A DNA stretch of 64,000 bases from Phormidium tenue FACHB-886. Lineage in GTDB: Bacteria; Cyanobacteriota; Cyanobacteriia; Elainellales; Elainellaceae. Made by a program: the position numbers and the translations under genes. Under the pieces are notes generated by a model. It was not told the DNA's origin, ran no database searches, and was given only the letters and a program-made list of their open reading frames with translations. Positions 16,572 to 25,200 of the stretch are shown here, piece after piece. The stretch is from NCBI RefSeq assembly GCF_014764505.1, contig NZ_JACXWX010000011.1:1-64000 (forward strand). Reading direction: 5' to 3'. Numbering within the stretch: the first letter of the stretch is position 1; the number at the start of each line of letters is the position of its first letter.

Positions 16572-19500
16572 GCAAGATGACCCATAAGGTTCTATCAACC
16601 TATTTTGAGCTACACCGCCGCTACTACCGATCCGTCAATTTAGAGAGAGATTTAGATAAGCCTGATGCGGTTCAGGGCTATGTTCCGACCGAGCGATCTG
16701 CTGAAGCGTTGCGGCGGATTCTATCTGCCATTGGAGATCCGAATGCTCACCGTGCCTGGACGTTAACTGGAGTCTATGGAACAGGGAAGTCAGCGTTTGC
16801 CCATTATCTTGCGGCTTTGTGTGCGCCAGAAGAAAGCCCGGTAGCCGATGAAGCTTGGGCGATCGCCGAACACGCTTTTCCGGCTGACAGTCCCGAAATG
16901 GAATCCGTCAGAAATGTTCCTGAGCCTGGATTATTGAGAGCCGTAGCAACGGCTCAACGGGAGCCTTTAAGCTGGACTATTGTTCGTGCCTTATCGCGTG
17001 GGTTTGAGCTTTTTTGGAAGAAGAAGAGGAAGCCAGATTTCTGGATGGATCTCAATGAGTGGCGCTTCCAGGCGGAGGAGGGCAACTGCCATGTTACCGA
17101 CCAACAAGTGCTGAAATTGCTTCGAGAGGTCGTCCAAACGGTTGAAACGGATGTGCTGCTCATTATTGATGAGTTGGGCAAGAATCTGGAGTATGCGGCT
17201 CATCATCAGGGCATTCAAGATCTTTACCTGCTTCAGCAGATTGCTGAGCTAGAGCTTAAGGGAGACTATCAGGTTCACCTGTTGGGCATTCTCCACCAGT
17301 CATTTGCAGGATATAGCGATCGCCTCTCGACAGTAGAACAGAGCGAATGGACAAAGATTCACGGACGATTCACGGACATCGTTCTCACTGAATCACCTAG
17401 TCAGATGACCCGCTTGATTGGGCAAGCGATCGATCGATCTAATGCTGTTCGCGAAGCGTCGCCAGTCCTTCACAGTATTCACCTCCAAGCAGAAAGCTGG
17501 TTTGATGCCCTAAAAGACGTACTCTCGGAATACGAAATTTCGGCAAAGGTGCTAGCAGATGCTTACCCATTGCATCCTCTAACGGCTCTGGTGCTGCCGA
17601 TGCTCTGTGTGCGTTACGCCCAGAACGATCGCTCTCTATTTACTTTTCTCACTAGCGACGAGCCTTACGCTTTCAGTCAGTTCCTTAAATCCACTGCAAT
17701 TCAAGGCGATCAAATCCCGACATTGAAGCTGTACCAGCTTTATGACTACTTTGTTGAGGCAGTAACCGGGCTTGCGTCGCGGATCAACTTACAACGTTGG
17801 GTTGAAGTGCAAGGGCTGATTCAGGATGCTAAAGACCAGAGCCAGGATGTTCTTAAGGTACTGAAAACCATTGGAGTCCTCAATCTAGTCACCTCAACCG
17901 GAAAGTTTCGCGCAACGCCTGAATTGGTGGCATTGGCATTGTGTGACTCCCCAATGGATGAAAAGGGACGTAAGCATTGGCAGAAGACGATCCAATACCT
18001 GAAGCAGAAAAAATTAATTACTCACCGCAGTCGAACCCAGGATGAGTTGCGGATCTGGCAAGGCTCAGATTTCGACGTTGAAGCCGCAATTCAAGCGCAA
18101 ATCGAGCAAGCCTACAATCCTCTAGCCGATTTGTTGACCACAACCTATCCCTTAAAACCGCTGGTCGCTCAACGCCATTACACCACAACGGGCAACCTCC
18201 GCTATTTTGAGCAACGGTACGTTGATAGTCGGGTTGACCTACAGACATTGGCTTGTACTACGACCGGGAGTGACGGCTTAATTGCTTACTGGTTAGATAC
18301 AGCGTCTTTTGAGTCAGTTCCATCACACACAGCAGATGGCAAGCCTCTGATTGTAATTACGGTTGCCAATCTTGAACTACTACGAATGCGTAGTGAAGAT
18401 TTTTTGGCATTAAAGAAGATTTGGAAAGATGCCCCCGAATTGCAAACGGATGGCGTGGCAAAGCGTGAGGTTAGACAACGCCTTGTCGAAGCAGAGCAAT
18501 TACTGAATGAAACAGTCGCTCTAGCATTCAATTGGTCAGCACAAAAAAATACCTGCTGGATTGATGGGAAACTCACCGCCATTGAGTCTTCCAGAAGCTT
18601 CCAATCTGCGCTTTCAGACTTGTGCGATCGCATCTACGACAAAGGTGCAGTGCTAGATAACGAACTGATCAATCGCCGTGAACTGACATCTCAGGGGGCA
18701 AAAGCGCGACGCGAACTGATCGAGGCAATGCTCAAGAATGCTGACAAGGAACGCTTGGGGTTAGAAGGCTATGGCCCTGAAGTAGCCATGTATGGGTCAG
18801 TGCTGGAAGCTACGGGTATTCATCGTCAGGAGGGTGATGAATGGGGCTTCCATCCACCATTACCCTATATTCCTGCGGCTGCTTTGAAAGGACGATTGCA
18901 AACTGATCAAAGTAGCGAAAACTCTTTAAAGTCAATGACCGTTGACGTGTCCTTTGTTTGGGACGAAATCGAACGGTTTTGTACAGAAGCTAAAGATAGC
19001 CAGCGATCGCTCAATTTACTTTACCAACGGCTAGAGCAACCGCCCTATGGTATTAAGTCTGGAGTAATTCCCGTCTTGCTAGCAGCTTTTCTGCTGGTTC
19101 ACGTTGATGATGTTGGCATCTATAGGGATGGAGCTTTTGTTCCCATCTTAGGACCGGAACATTTTGAACTATTGGTGAAAGATCCTTCGCGCTTCTCAGT
19201 GAAATACTTCGAGATGGTGGGGCTGCGATCGCAGGTTTTCAAGGAACTTGAAGCTGCGCTGAAGTCTCCCAATGCGAAGGCTCCTATAGGGGTACGTAAC
19301 GCATCATTGCTAGCTGTCGCTAAGCCATTGTTCGGTTTTGTCCGACAACTGCCAGAATTTACACGATCGACAAAACGGTTGAGTCCAGAAGCTCTGAAAG
19401 TTTTACAGGCATTACAAAAAGCTCAGGAGCCAGATGAACTACTGTTTATTTCGTTGCCAGAGGCTTGCGGTTTTAGCCCAATGATAGCGGGTGGAGAAGA

Positions 19501-20161
19501 AAATGAACAGGCAGCAAAAGCGTTTCGGAAAAAGTTGGTGCAATGCATCCATGAGATTCAAACCGCTTATGACAATCTGCTAAGCGACTGTCAAAAGCAT
19601 CTATATGAAGCGTTTGGGGTTCGTAGTAAAGAATCTAACTTAAGGGAAGATTTGCGGGTTCGTGCCAGTTACTTAGTAGGGCAGTGCATCGATCCTGTCC
19701 TGCGCCATTTTGTTGCTAAAGCTGTGGAAGAGAATTCGCCTGATAGAGATTGGCTAGAGGCATTAGTCAGGATTGTGGCAGACAAACATCCAAAGGGCTG
19801 GGTTGATGAAGATCTCAGCCGATTTGAAATTGCTTTGAGTGATTTGGTTCGTCGGTTCGAGAACCTAGAAGCCCTTCGGACTGAAATCAAGCGGCAAGGT
19901 AAAGGATTTGATGCTCTCAGAATTACAGTGACCGAACCAAATGGTCAGGAAGTTCATGAAGTTGTTTGGATTGATGAAGAATATGCGGAGTTATTCGATC
20001 GGCTCACCGAAGAGATATTGAATACGCCAGCATTAAAAGACAATCCTCGGCTTCAGAAGGGCTTTTTAGCGAAGCTGAATGAAAAACTCTTAAGTCGCAA
20101 AGATGTTGATTCTCAAGGTGAATTTGGGAAACCTAAACGGAAGCGGGGTCAGTCAGCATGA
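16568..20161 (+). CDS. sspC: Phosphorothioation ATPase SspC
   Basis: This 1197-residue P-loop ATPase lies between a DUF4007 gene and a PP-loop sulfurtransferase gene, the diagnostic SspBCD order. Walker A is GVYGTGKSA (residues 68-76) and Walker B is VLLIIDELGKNL (about 195-206). The rest is a long helical body with a conserved-looking acidic segment near residues 960-1000. SspC is thought to couple ATP hydrolysis to DNA handling during phosphorothioate insertion. It overlaps both neighbours by 4 bp. Large ATPases of BREX (BrxC/PglY) are distant look-alikes, but no BREX methyltransferase or PglZ is present. Confidence 0.8.
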   Translation: MSKMTHKVLSTYFELHRRYYRSVNLERDLDKPDAVQGYVPTERSAEALRRILSAIGDPNAHRAWTLTGVYGTGKSAFAHYLAALCAPEESPVADEAWAIAEHAFPADSPEMESVRNVPEPGLLRAVATAQREPLSWTIVRALSRGFELFWKKKRKPDFWMDLNEWRFQAEEGNCHVTDQQVLKLLREVVQTVETDVLLIIDELGKNLEYAAHHQGIQDLYLLQQIAELELKGDYQVHLLGILHQSFAGYSDRLSTVEQSEWTKIHGRFTDIVLTESPSQMTRLIGQAIDRSNAVREASPVLHSIHLQAESWFDALKDVLSEYEISAKVLADAYPLHPLTALVLPMLCVRYAQNDRSLFTFLTSDEPYAFSQFLKSTAIQGDQIPTLKLYQLYDYFVEAVTGLASRINLQRWVEVQGLIQDAKDQSQDVLKVLKTIGVLNLVTSTGKFRATPELVALALCDSPMDEKGRKHWQKTIQYLKQKKLITHRSRTQDELRIWQGSDFDVEAAIQAQIEQAYNPLADLLTTTYPLKPLVAQRHYTTTGNLRYFEQRYVDSRVDLQTLACTTTGSDGLIAYWLDTASFESVPSHTADGKPLIVITVANLELLRMRSEDFLALKKIWKDAPELQTDGVAKREVRQRLVEAEQLLNETVALAFNWSAQKNTCWIDGKLTAIESSRSFQSALSDLCDRIYDKGAVLDNELINRRELTSQGAKARRELIEAMLKNADKERLGLEGYGPEVAMYGSVLEATGIHRQEGDEWGFHPPLPYIPAAALKGRLQTDQSSENSLKSMTVDVSFVWDEIERFCTEAKDSQRSLNLLYQRLEQPPYGIKSGVIPVLLAAFLLVHVDDVGIYRDGAFVPILGPEHFELLVKDPSRFSVKYFEMVGLRSQVFKELEAALKSPNAKAPIGVRNASLLAVAKPLFGFVRQLPEFTRSTKRLSPEALKVLQALQKAQEPDELLFISLPEACGFSPMIAGGEENEQAAKAFRKKLVQCIHEIQTAYDNLLSDCQKHLYEAFGVRSKESNLREDLRVRASYLVGQCIDPVLRHFVAKAVEENSPDRDWLEALVRIVADKHPKGWVDEDLSRFEIALSDLVRRFENLEALRTEIKRQGKGFDALRITVTEPNGQEVHEVVWIDEEYAELFDRLTEEILNTPALKDNPRLQKGFLAKLNEKLLSRKDVDSQGEFGKPKRKRGQSA

Positions 20162-20964
20162 GCAAAAAGAAGGTTCGGCACATATTAGGTCTCTCAGGTG
20201 GCAAGGACAGTACAGCTCTTGCTATCTTTATGCGTCGAGAATACCCAGACCTAGAGATTGAGTACTTCTTCTGCGATACCCATAAGGAACTGAAAGAAAC
20301 TTACGAGTACTTAGGGCGAATTGAAGATTGGCTTGGGATTAAAATTCACTACCTCGAAGCAGAACGAGGCTTTGACCATTGGCTGGATGTATACGGTGGG
20401 GTATTACCGTCTCCCAAAATGCGGTGGTGTACCAAGCAGATGAAGATTATTCCCCTGGAGAAATGGGTAGGCGACGACGAGGTGATTACCTACGTTGGCA
20501 TCCGTGCCGATGAGAATCGTGACGGCTATATTTCAACGAAACCTAATATCACAGCCAAATTTCCCTTTAAGGAACACGGGAAAGTTAAAGCAGACATTTT
20601 GCGTGAATTGGAAGAGAGCGGAATCGGAATGCCCGATTATTACCGTTGGCGATCGCGATCGGGCTGCTACTTTTGCTTCTTTCAGCGCAAATACGAATGG
20701 GTAATGCTAGCACAAGAGCATCCTGACCTTTTCCAAAAGGCAGTTGAATACGAGCAAAACCATCGAGACGGCAGAACTTATACCTGGACACAGAACGAAA
20801 CGTTATTGGAGTTGCTGGAGCGCAAAGACCAAATTATTGCTGACCATGAAAAGGCTATGGCAAAACAAGTAAAGGAAAAGCCTAACCAATCCCTCTCAGA
20901 CGTACTAGCAACAGTCTTAGACAGTGAGGATGATACTTTGCCTTGCCTCGCTTGTCACCTATGA
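20158..20964 (+). CDS. sspD: PP-loop sulfurtransferase SspD (PAPS-reductase-like)
   Basis: SspD/DndC-type proteins are adenylating PP-loop enzymes that help transfer sulfur from the cysteine desulfurase to the DNA backbone. The PP-loop SGGKDS lies at residues 13-18. Next come FFCDTHKEL, the RWCTKQMKI motif typical of PAPS-reductase-like enzymes, VGIRADE, and SGCYFCFFQRKYEW, whose two cysteines resemble the cluster-binding region of this family. A second CxxC, in LPCLACHL, ends the 268-residue chain. It overlaps sspC by 4 bp (ATGA). A gap of 58 bp separates it from the GHKL gene, so tight coupling ends here. Confidence 0.88.
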   Translation: MSKKKVRHILGLSGGKDSTALAIFMRREYPDLEIEYFFCDTHKELKETYEYLGRIEDWLGIKIHYLEAERGFDHWLDVYGGVLPSPKMRWCTKQMKIIPLEKWVGDDEVITYVGIRADENRDGYISTKPNITAKFPFKEHGKVKADILRELEESGIGMPDYYRWRSRSGCYFCFFQRKYEWVMLAQEHPDLFQKAVEYEQNHRDGRTYTWTQNETLLELLERKDQIIADHEKAMAKQVKEKPNQSLSDVLATVLDSEDDTLPCLACHL

Positions 20965-21022
20965 AGTTAACTCTTCTATCTACTGCTCTTTTCTAAAAAC
21001 TTGAAGCTCAAGGAGAATCTAA

Positions 21023-22804
21023 ATGTCCAGCCAAGTAGTTACTGAAGTTGACCTTGAACTTGACCCTGGCAGAATTTGCTTTGGGCTTAGCCGAATTGGT
21101 TATACTCCTGCAACTGCAATATGTGACATTCTAGATAATTCTGTTCGTGCAAAAGCCCTAAATATTCATATTCAAATTCATAAAGAACGGGAGGAGTTAA
21201 ACGATAGTAGAAAAAATAATGTTAAGGAGTATCTTGTCATTGATGATGGCAAGGGAATGAGTGAAGCTGAGATGGTAGAGGCTCTTAAGTTAGGATCTTC
21301 TGACCAGAATTATGAGGCAAACTCACTTTCCAAGTTTGGGCTTGGTCTGAAATCCGCAGTGTTTTCTCAAGGCGAGGAATTACACCTTATCTCATCACCG
21401 GGTAACGGTCATCCGTTTAAGAAGTACGTTGTTTCCCTACCTGAAATTCAACGTGAAAGTAGATACTTTGCCAAATCACTTGAACTGACTGAAGAAGATC
21501 AACATTTACTTAATTGCTATCTGTCCTCGGGAAGAGGAACCATTGTGAGGATTGCAAAGGTCAGGATGGTTAACCATCCAAGTGTTAGAAAAACAACAGA
21601 AGAATTGACGACCAAAGTAGGAGTTATTTACTACTACTTTATGAAAGAGGATGGAATCAATGTCTCAATCAATAACCAGAGCATTAATCCCTTCGATGTC
21701 CTCTTTGTTGACGAAGCAAATCTACATGAAAATCTAGATGAGAACTCGTGGGATGGGAAAACTGTAAGGTGGATTGAGAAACCCAAAGAAATCACACTTG
21801 ATGTAAAAGAAGATACAGAAGAAGTCGTTAAAGCTACGATTGAAGTAACTCAACTTCCGTATCCTCCAATATTTGATTTAGAAGAGCGAGGAAAACGTAA
21901 ACAAATTGCAGAGAAATACAAGATAGGGGCAGGTAACTATGGTTATTACGTTTATCGCAACAAACGACTAATATCATGGGCAGAATCTTTTGATGGTATT
22001 ATCCCCCAAGATCAAGATTTTTATGCCTTTCGAGGAAGGATTTTAATTGATGAAAACGCTGACGATAGCTTTAACATTGATGTAAAGAAATCCACCCTAA
22101 CTCTTTCCGATGAAGCTTATCGGGAAATTAGCGATCGTTCAGACGAGTATAAAAGGAAAAGTAAGAGAGCTTGGTTACGTGGAAACTTTTTAAAGAAGGA
22201 GTTTGAGGGGCAAGATCCAAATTTAACTGCGAATGAAATTGTTGCAGAGTTTGAACCTTTAGAGAACTTGCCAGGTGAACCTATTGCAACTCCAGCGATT
22301 GAACGAGAAAAAGCTCGGAGAGGGAAAGAAGTTGAAGAGGAAATGCAAACAAAGCTGCGTCAAACTGCTATTCAACAAAAAAGTGATACTGAAGGTAGAG
22401 AAATTGACGAAAGTGAGTTAAATGACGAAGATCTTGAAGTAGCACTAAAAGAGGACACTAATCCAGCTGCGAACAAGATCTATAAAGTTTCTAACGTAGA
22501 AGACAATGCTCTTTGGGAACCCTATTACGATACTGACCGTGGAGGGTGTGTCAGGATTAATAAGTTCCATAGATTTGCACGTTTAATTTTTGAAGAAAAT
22601 AGTGAAAATGTAGATCTTCAAATAATGTTTCAGTTACTACTATTGCAAATGGCAGAGGCTGAAGTATATGCACAGAAAAATATTACATCTCTTGATCGTA
22701 AAGAGATTAAACAGATAATCTCGGAGTATAGGCGAATCATATCAGAATATCTGGCTGGAATGTGTAGAACTCTTGAAGGTAAATTACCTCCTCTTGGTAA
22801 GTAA
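21023..22804 (+). CDS. MORC-like GHKL (HSP90-type) ATPase
   Basis: This 593-residue protein opens with a GHKL ATP-binding fold. The N-box is AICDILDNSVRAKA (about 32-45, Asp35 in place of the usual Glu, Asn39 as the Mg ligand position), then VIDDGKGMS (72-80) and FGLGLKSAVFS (105-115). A transducer-like region follows (about 200-370), then a charged helical segment (about 420-480) and a C-terminal helical part. The order fits prokaryotic MORC/MutL-like ATPases, which are known near restriction-modification systems. It starts 58 bp after sspD with AAGGAG before the ATG, and the GIY-YIG gene follows after 2 bp. The DNA is AT-richer and almost lacks HIP1 sites compared with sspC and sspH. Confidence 0.8.
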   Translation: MSSQVVTEVDLELDPGRICFGLSRIGYTPATAICDILDNSVRAKALNIHIQIHKEREELNDSRKNNVKEYLVIDDGKGMSEAEMVEALKLGSSDQNYEANSLSKFGLGLKSAVFSQGEELHLISSPGNGHPFKKYVVSLPEIQRESRYFAKSLELTEEDQHLLNCYLSSGRGTIVRIAKVRMVNHPSVRKTTEELTTKVGVIYYYFMKEDGINVSINNQSINPFDVLFVDEANLHENLDENSWDGKTVRWIEKPKEITLDVKEDTEEVVKATIEVTQLPYPPIFDLEERGKRKQIAEKYKIGAGNYGYYVYRNKRLISWAESFDGIIPQDQDFYAFRGRILIDENADDSFNIDVKKSTLTLSDEAYREISDRSDEYKRKSKRAWLRGNFLKKEFEGQDPNLTANEIVAEFEPLENLPGEPIATPAIEREKARRGKEVEEEMQTKLRQTAIQQKSDTEGREIDESELNDEDLEVALKEDTNPAANKIYKVSNVEDNALWEPYYDTDRGGCVRINKFHRFARLIFEENSENVDLQIMFQLLLLQMAEAEVYAQKNITSLDRKEIKQIISEYRRIISEYLAGMCRTLEGKLPPLGK

Positions 22805-22806
22805 AC

Positions 22807-23274
22807 ATGAGCGATACCGTTCAGCCAATCTGGAGTTTTATATCTTCTGCCTTTGATGGAACAAGTGCCTTTGTTTACTTATGGATATCTAAAAAATGGC
22901 GGGTAATTTATGTGGGGCAAACTAATGATAGAAAAGGTTCATTTGGAAGAGCATTCAGCCATATCCAGGACAATGGAACTCTTAGAACAAGATTTGAGGA
23001 GCAAGTCGGTACTAAGTTAGAAGCAGCTGATGACCTCATTCTAGTATCCTATCCTCTTCCTAAAGAGCCAGAATATACAAGCGAAGAATCTTCATACCGC
23101 GAAGCAATTGAATATCTTGTCCAAATAGGTTTAAGGGATGTTAGAGGAGAGGTAAAACCAAAGTTTAACCTAATTTCAAATGTTAGAACGGTAGAGAGGA
23201 CCTCAAATCCTTCTCTTAAAAGATATGCGGATAAAATTGTAAAGAATTTTTTGGAGGTTTATCCAAAGTTTTAA
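22807..23274 (+). CDS. GIY-YIG nuclease-like protein
   Basis: This 155-residue protein keeps the GIY-YIG layout. Tyr24 is in FVYLW, Tyr35/Gly37 in VIYVGQTN, Arg48 in FGRAFSHI, a Glu is in YREAIEYLV (E99 or E102) and Asn121 is in PKFNLIS. All the usual catalytic positions can be filled, although the first motif is diverged. No extra DNA-binding domain is evident, so it may depend on the GHKL ATPase, whose stop lies 2 bp upstream of its start. Together they would form an ATPase-nuclease pair. It is followed by an 84-bp gap before sspF. Activity is inferred. Confidence 0.72.
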   Translation: MSDTVQPIWSFISSAFDGTSAFVYLWISKKWRVIYVGQTNDRKGSFGRAFSHIQDNGTLRTRFEEQVGTKLEAADDLILVSYPLPKEPEYTSEESSYREAIEYLVQIGLRDVRGEVKPKFNLISNVRTVERTSNPSLKRYADKIVKNFLEVYPKF

Positions 23275-23358
23275 TTTCAAGCTGACTAACAAGATGGAAG
23301 TTTTTATCTTTTGTACCCTTCTTAGCTAAGTTCAACAAATAAGTCCTTTTTTAGTTGT

Positions 23359-25200
23359 ATGGCTTCTCAAATATCGCCATGTTCTTTATCTGACTGGATC
23401 GGCTTTTTACGGCAATACGGACCTATTCCTCGTAACGACAATATGTACGACGAGGTGATTCAACGAACTTTACGGCGCAAGAAGCTTCAACCGATCGCTT
23501 TTGACACTGAATATCTAGGTGAATTGCTGGATAACTTCCGTTCAACTTCGCCCAAATCAGTCATTTTAACGGGTACGGCTGGGGATGGGAAAACCTACTA
23601 TTGTCGGCAGATTTGGGAAGAATTTGGTGGGTCTGTTGATGATTGGCAAAAGGATAGCAAAATTCAACACTTGGGGTTGGGCGATCGACAGCTAATCGTC
23701 ATCAAGGATTTGAGCGAACTGACTCTAGAGGAGAAACAGTCGCTTCTGCCAGAAATTGCAACTGCCATCTTGGGTAAGGATACTTCCAAGGTCTATCTGA
23801 TTGCAGCGAACGATGGACAGCTAGTGGAAGCATGGACAGAAGCAGCGCAGATTGAAGAAATTGAGCCAGTACGAAAGGCGATCGAAGATCTTTTATTAGG
23901 GGATTTGCGTGAGTTAGATGACTTCCAGGTCAAACTCTACAACCTAAGCCGTCAGAGTGCTGCTGTTTTGTTTCCCCGGATTTTGAAAGCCGTTCTGGAG
24001 CATCCGGGGTGGGGCGATTGCAATCAATGTGCTTATCAAAGCCAAGGATGCCCGATTTGGCAAAACAAACAGCGTCTAGAAGGAACTGATGCGGATCGAA
24101 CCACACGAGAACGTTTGTCTAATCTTCTCGAACTGTGCGAACTCAATCAGATGCATCTTCCAGTTCGCCAATTGCTTCTCTTGGTTGCCAATGCACTACT
24201 AGGTCATCCAGACGCAAAAGATCGGCTACTCAATTGTCGGCAAGTGCCTGACGTTATTGCCGCTGAAACGATATCGCGTGCCAGCCTCTACCGCAATATC
24301 TTCGGCGAGAATCTACCTGAGCGGCGGCGAGAATCAACCGAGGTTTTCAAAGTTTTACGTGGCTTTGGTATTGGCGCAGAAACCAGTAATCAAATTGACA
24401 ATATTCTGATTTTTGGGGCAGACGATCCAGAATTACAGCCGCTCTACACTGACTTGGTGCTATCTGACCCATTCTACGGAGCCGACTTAAAGTACCAAGC
24501 TCAACAGCGTTCTTATTTGGAAGGGGATGCTGCTAAGGGACGAGAAGAGTTTCTTGGGGTTCTTCAAGCCCAACGGCAGCGGTTGTTCTTTACTATTCCT
24601 AGCGATCGCACAACAGACATGAAGCTTTGGGATCTTACGATCTTTCAGTATGCCGGGGAATATCTGAGCGACCTTTACAGGGGGCTGCAAGAAGGCAAAA
24701 AGGTTCCTAAATCGATCACTTTACGGCTAATCAGGGGACTGAACCGTATCTTCACAGGGCTGCTAGTCAGTAATCAAGATGAATTGCTCTTAGCGACCTC
24801 TGGCAGCTACTCCCAAGCCCGAATCAGCAGGGTTTACGAAGATTCTATCTCTGTTGCTCGAAAACGGGGTGAGAGTGTATTGGTGGAGTTAGATAAAAGC
24901 CGTAAGAAGCCAAGCTTAGTCGTGAATCTTGCTTCAGATGTTGAGCCAATTCGTTTCAACCTAACCCTGACTCGATATGAATATTTGAGCAGAGTTGCCG
25001 AAGGTGCTCTTCCAAGTAGCTTTTCTCAGGAGTGCTACGAAGATGTACTCGCCTTCAAGACTCAAGTATTTAAGCAGCTTGCAGTTCGCCAGTCTATGGA
25101 GAGCGAGGATGAGGATAGGGAAGAGGCGATGAATATTCGGTTGCTGGAAGTAAATAGTGCTGGTATAGCGAGTGAACGAACGCTTGAGGTTTACTTCTAA
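23359..25200 (+). CDS. sspF: DptF-like ATPase, SspF candidate
   Basis: This 613-residue P-loop protein has Walker A GTAGDGKT (residues 72-79), a Walker-B-like LIVIKDLSEL (about 114-123) and a cysteine cluster CNQCAYQSQGC (about 219-231) that may bind zinc. It matches the first gene of the DptFGH/SspFGH restriction module, which attacks DNA lacking phosphorothioates. Its stop overlaps the sspG start by 1 bp (TAATG). The preceding gap of 84 bp, with no clear terminator, may hold its own promoter. Subunit naming follows gene order and size; the exact sequence match to SspF or DndF was not tested. Confidence 0.7.
   Translation: MASQISPCSLSDWIGFLRQYGPIPRNDNMYDEVIQRTLRRKKLQPIAFDTEYLGELLDNFRSTSPKSVILTGTAGDGKTYYCRQIWEEFGGSVDDWQKDSKIQHLGLGDRQLIVIKDLSELTLEEKQSLLPEIATAILGKDTSKVYLIAANDGQLVEAWTEAAQIEEIEPVRKAIEDLLLGDLRELDDFQVKLYNLSRQSAAVLFPRILKAVLEHPGWGDCNQCAYQSQGCPIWQNKQRLEGTDADRTTRERLSNLLELCELNQMHLPVRQLLLLVANALLGHPDAKDRLLNCRQVPDVIAAETISRASLYRNIFGENLPERRRESTEVFKVLRGFGIGAETSNQIDNILIFGADDPELQPLYTDLVLSDPFYGADLKYQAQQRSYLEGDAAKGREEFLGVLQAQRQRLFFTIPSDRTTDMKLWDLTIFQYAGEYLSDLYRGLQEGKKVPKSITLRLIRGLNRIFTGLLVSNQDELLLATSGSYSQARISRVYEDSISVARKRGESVLVELDKSRKKPSLVVNLASDVEPIRFNLTLTRYEYLSRVAEGALPSSFSQECYEDVLAFKTQVFKQLAVRQSMESEDEDREEAMNIRLLEVNSAGIASERTLEVYF

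Noticed and set aside
16568-20161. BREX-type BrxC/PglY identity for the large ATPase
   Set aside because: No PglZ, BrxL or PglX-type methyltransferase is present. The flanking DUF4007 and PP-loop genes point to SspC.
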